In this document: piece by piece, positions 63,395-64,000 of the stretch
How the letters are laid out: each line of letters starts with the position of its first letter
How positions within the stretch are numbered: the stretch's first letter is position 1
Source of the DNA: Bacteroidales bacterium
GTDB lineage: Bacteria; Bacteroidota; Bacteroidia; Bacteroidales; VadinHA17
Assembly (NCBI GenBank): GCA_029210565.1
Contig: JARGFQ010000009.1
Coordinates: 62,001-126,000 of the forward strand
Direction of reading: 5' to 3'
DNA length: 64,000 nt
Notes under the pieces: model-generated
What the model was told of the DNA's origin: nothing
Databases searched by the model: none
The model's input: the letters and a program-made list of their open reading frames with translations, nothing else
Translations under genes and position numbers: made by a program

Positions 63395-64000
63395 ATGAAT
63401 GAGCCTGTACTGAAACGCGGATTCGCAAGCGACAACAATTCCGGTGTACATCCTGCCGTCATGCAGGAGATAGAGCGTGTCAACCGCGGACATGTGGTTG
63501 GCTACGGTGATGATCCCTTCACCATCAGGGCAGCGGAGATGCTGAAAAAGGAGCTTGGCGAGGCAGCAGAGATATTTTTTGTCTTCACCGGTACGGCCGC
63601 CAATGTGCTGGGACTGACGGGCGTGACACGGTCATGGAACTCGGTGATAACAGCTTATACTGCTCATATAGAGCAGGATGAGTGCGGGGCACCTGAGAAA
63701 TTTGCCGGTTTCAAGGTACTGACGGTAGATACCCCGGACGGCAAGCTGAGGCCGGAGATGCTGACAAGACACATGCACGGCTTCGGCTTCGAACACCACA
63801 GCCAGCCCGGCGTCATCTCCATATCACAGGCCACCGAGATGGGAACTGTTTACACACCGGCAGAGGTGAGGGAGCTGGCGGATTACGCCCACAAATCAGG
63901 CCTTGTGCTGCATATGGACGGTGCTCGGATAGCCAATGCAGCCGTTACGCTGGGACTGCCCTTCAAAGCCTTTACCACCGATGCGGGGGTAGACCTGCTG
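63395..64000 (+). CDS. Threonine aldolase / beta-eliminating lyase family (3' partial)
   Basis: The first 202 residues of a fold-type I PLP enzyme; the gene runs off the right edge. RGFASDNNSGVHPAVMQEI, HVVGYGDDPFTIRAAEMLKK, FVFTGTAANVLGLTGV, SISQATEMGTVYTPAEV and HMDGARIANAAVTLG match low-specificity L-threonine aldolases (glycine + acetaldehyde). The PLP lysine is expected just beyond the visible part. The ATG at 63395 follows a gap of 84 bases that diverges from truA. Confidence 0.88.
   Translation, partial: MNEPVLKRGFASDNNSGVHPAVMQEIERVNRGHVVGYGDDPFTIRAAEMLKKELGEAAEIFFVFTGTAANVLGLTGVTRSWNSVITAYTAHIEQDECGAPEKFAGFKVLTVDTPDGKLRPEMLTRHMHGFGFEHHSQPGVISISQATEMGTVYTPAEVRELADYAHKSGLVLHMDGARIANAAVTLGLPFKAFTTDAGVDLL

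Overview
The window is chromosomal DNA from a member of the Bacteroidetes, probably a Bacteroidales-type organism. The evidence is the housekeeping gene set (DUF6913-like protein, GldI-like FKBP lipoproteins, AddAB-type nuclease, single-domain regulators) and the repeated promoter motif TAnnTTTG, the -7 element of Bacteroidetes sigma factor. That motif stands just upstream of at least twelve genes and often decides which start codon is real. About 92 percent of the window is protein coding. I saw no rRNA, tRNA, CRISPR array, insertion sequence, integrase or phage gene, so this reads as vertically inherited core genome with a few accessory touches.

Layout. 1-5.2 kb: the end of an APH-type sugar kinase fused to a RapZ C-terminal domain, a MurU-like nucleotidyltransferase, CorA (with a hairpin that can hide its ribosome binding site), and the two-gene carboxyspermidine route for polyamines. 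5.2-14.3 kb: a small beta-barrel protein, mnmA, and an addA / radical SAM / addB operon; addA carries a 42-base in-frame tandem repeat. 14.3-21.8 kb: ribH with a TPR membrane protein, recF-dciA, an unrecognised transglutaminase-like protein, ndk, an NrnA-type DHH phosphoesterase and two FKBP lipoproteins. 21.9-29.8 kb: a very large beta-propeller protein, an RsmI-like methylase, a PhnP-like hydrolase, a tiny lipoprotein and a secreted barrel-FGE fusion. 29.9-38.3 kb: galK translationally coupled behind dnaA, an MCE protein, an amidase, LptD and RidA. 38.4-46.7 kb: rpsF-rpsR-rplI, dnaX (with an A10 slippage site), a soluble histidine kinase and response regulator, ferritin and secA. 46.7-54.4 kb: one minus-strand operon of Memo-AMMECR1 fusion, a membrane SpeE-like protein, a Tat-signal radical SAM enzyme, ligA and a DUF6913-like gene. 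54.5-64 kb: SiaC, argS, ffh, folD, a TPR protein, a phosphosulfolactate synthase-like protein, aroE, truA and the start of a threonine aldolase.

The strongest candidate for an undescribed system is the AmmeMemoRadiSam cluster at 49.3-54.4 kb. All three proteins appear to face or enter the cell envelope, the radical SAM enzyme has a twin-arginine leader, Memo and AMMECR1 are fused in one chain, and the partner between them is a polytopic SpeE-like protein with a possibly heme-binding N-terminal hairpin and an apparently lost polyamine catalytic acid. Genuine polyamine synthesis is already provided by the carboxyspermidine pair at 2.8-5.2 kb. Other good leads are the dnaX A10 tract, whose -1 frame stops after one codon as in the classical gamma/tau switch, the kinase-RapZ fusion beside a MurU-like gene, and the 14-residue repeat block inside addA.
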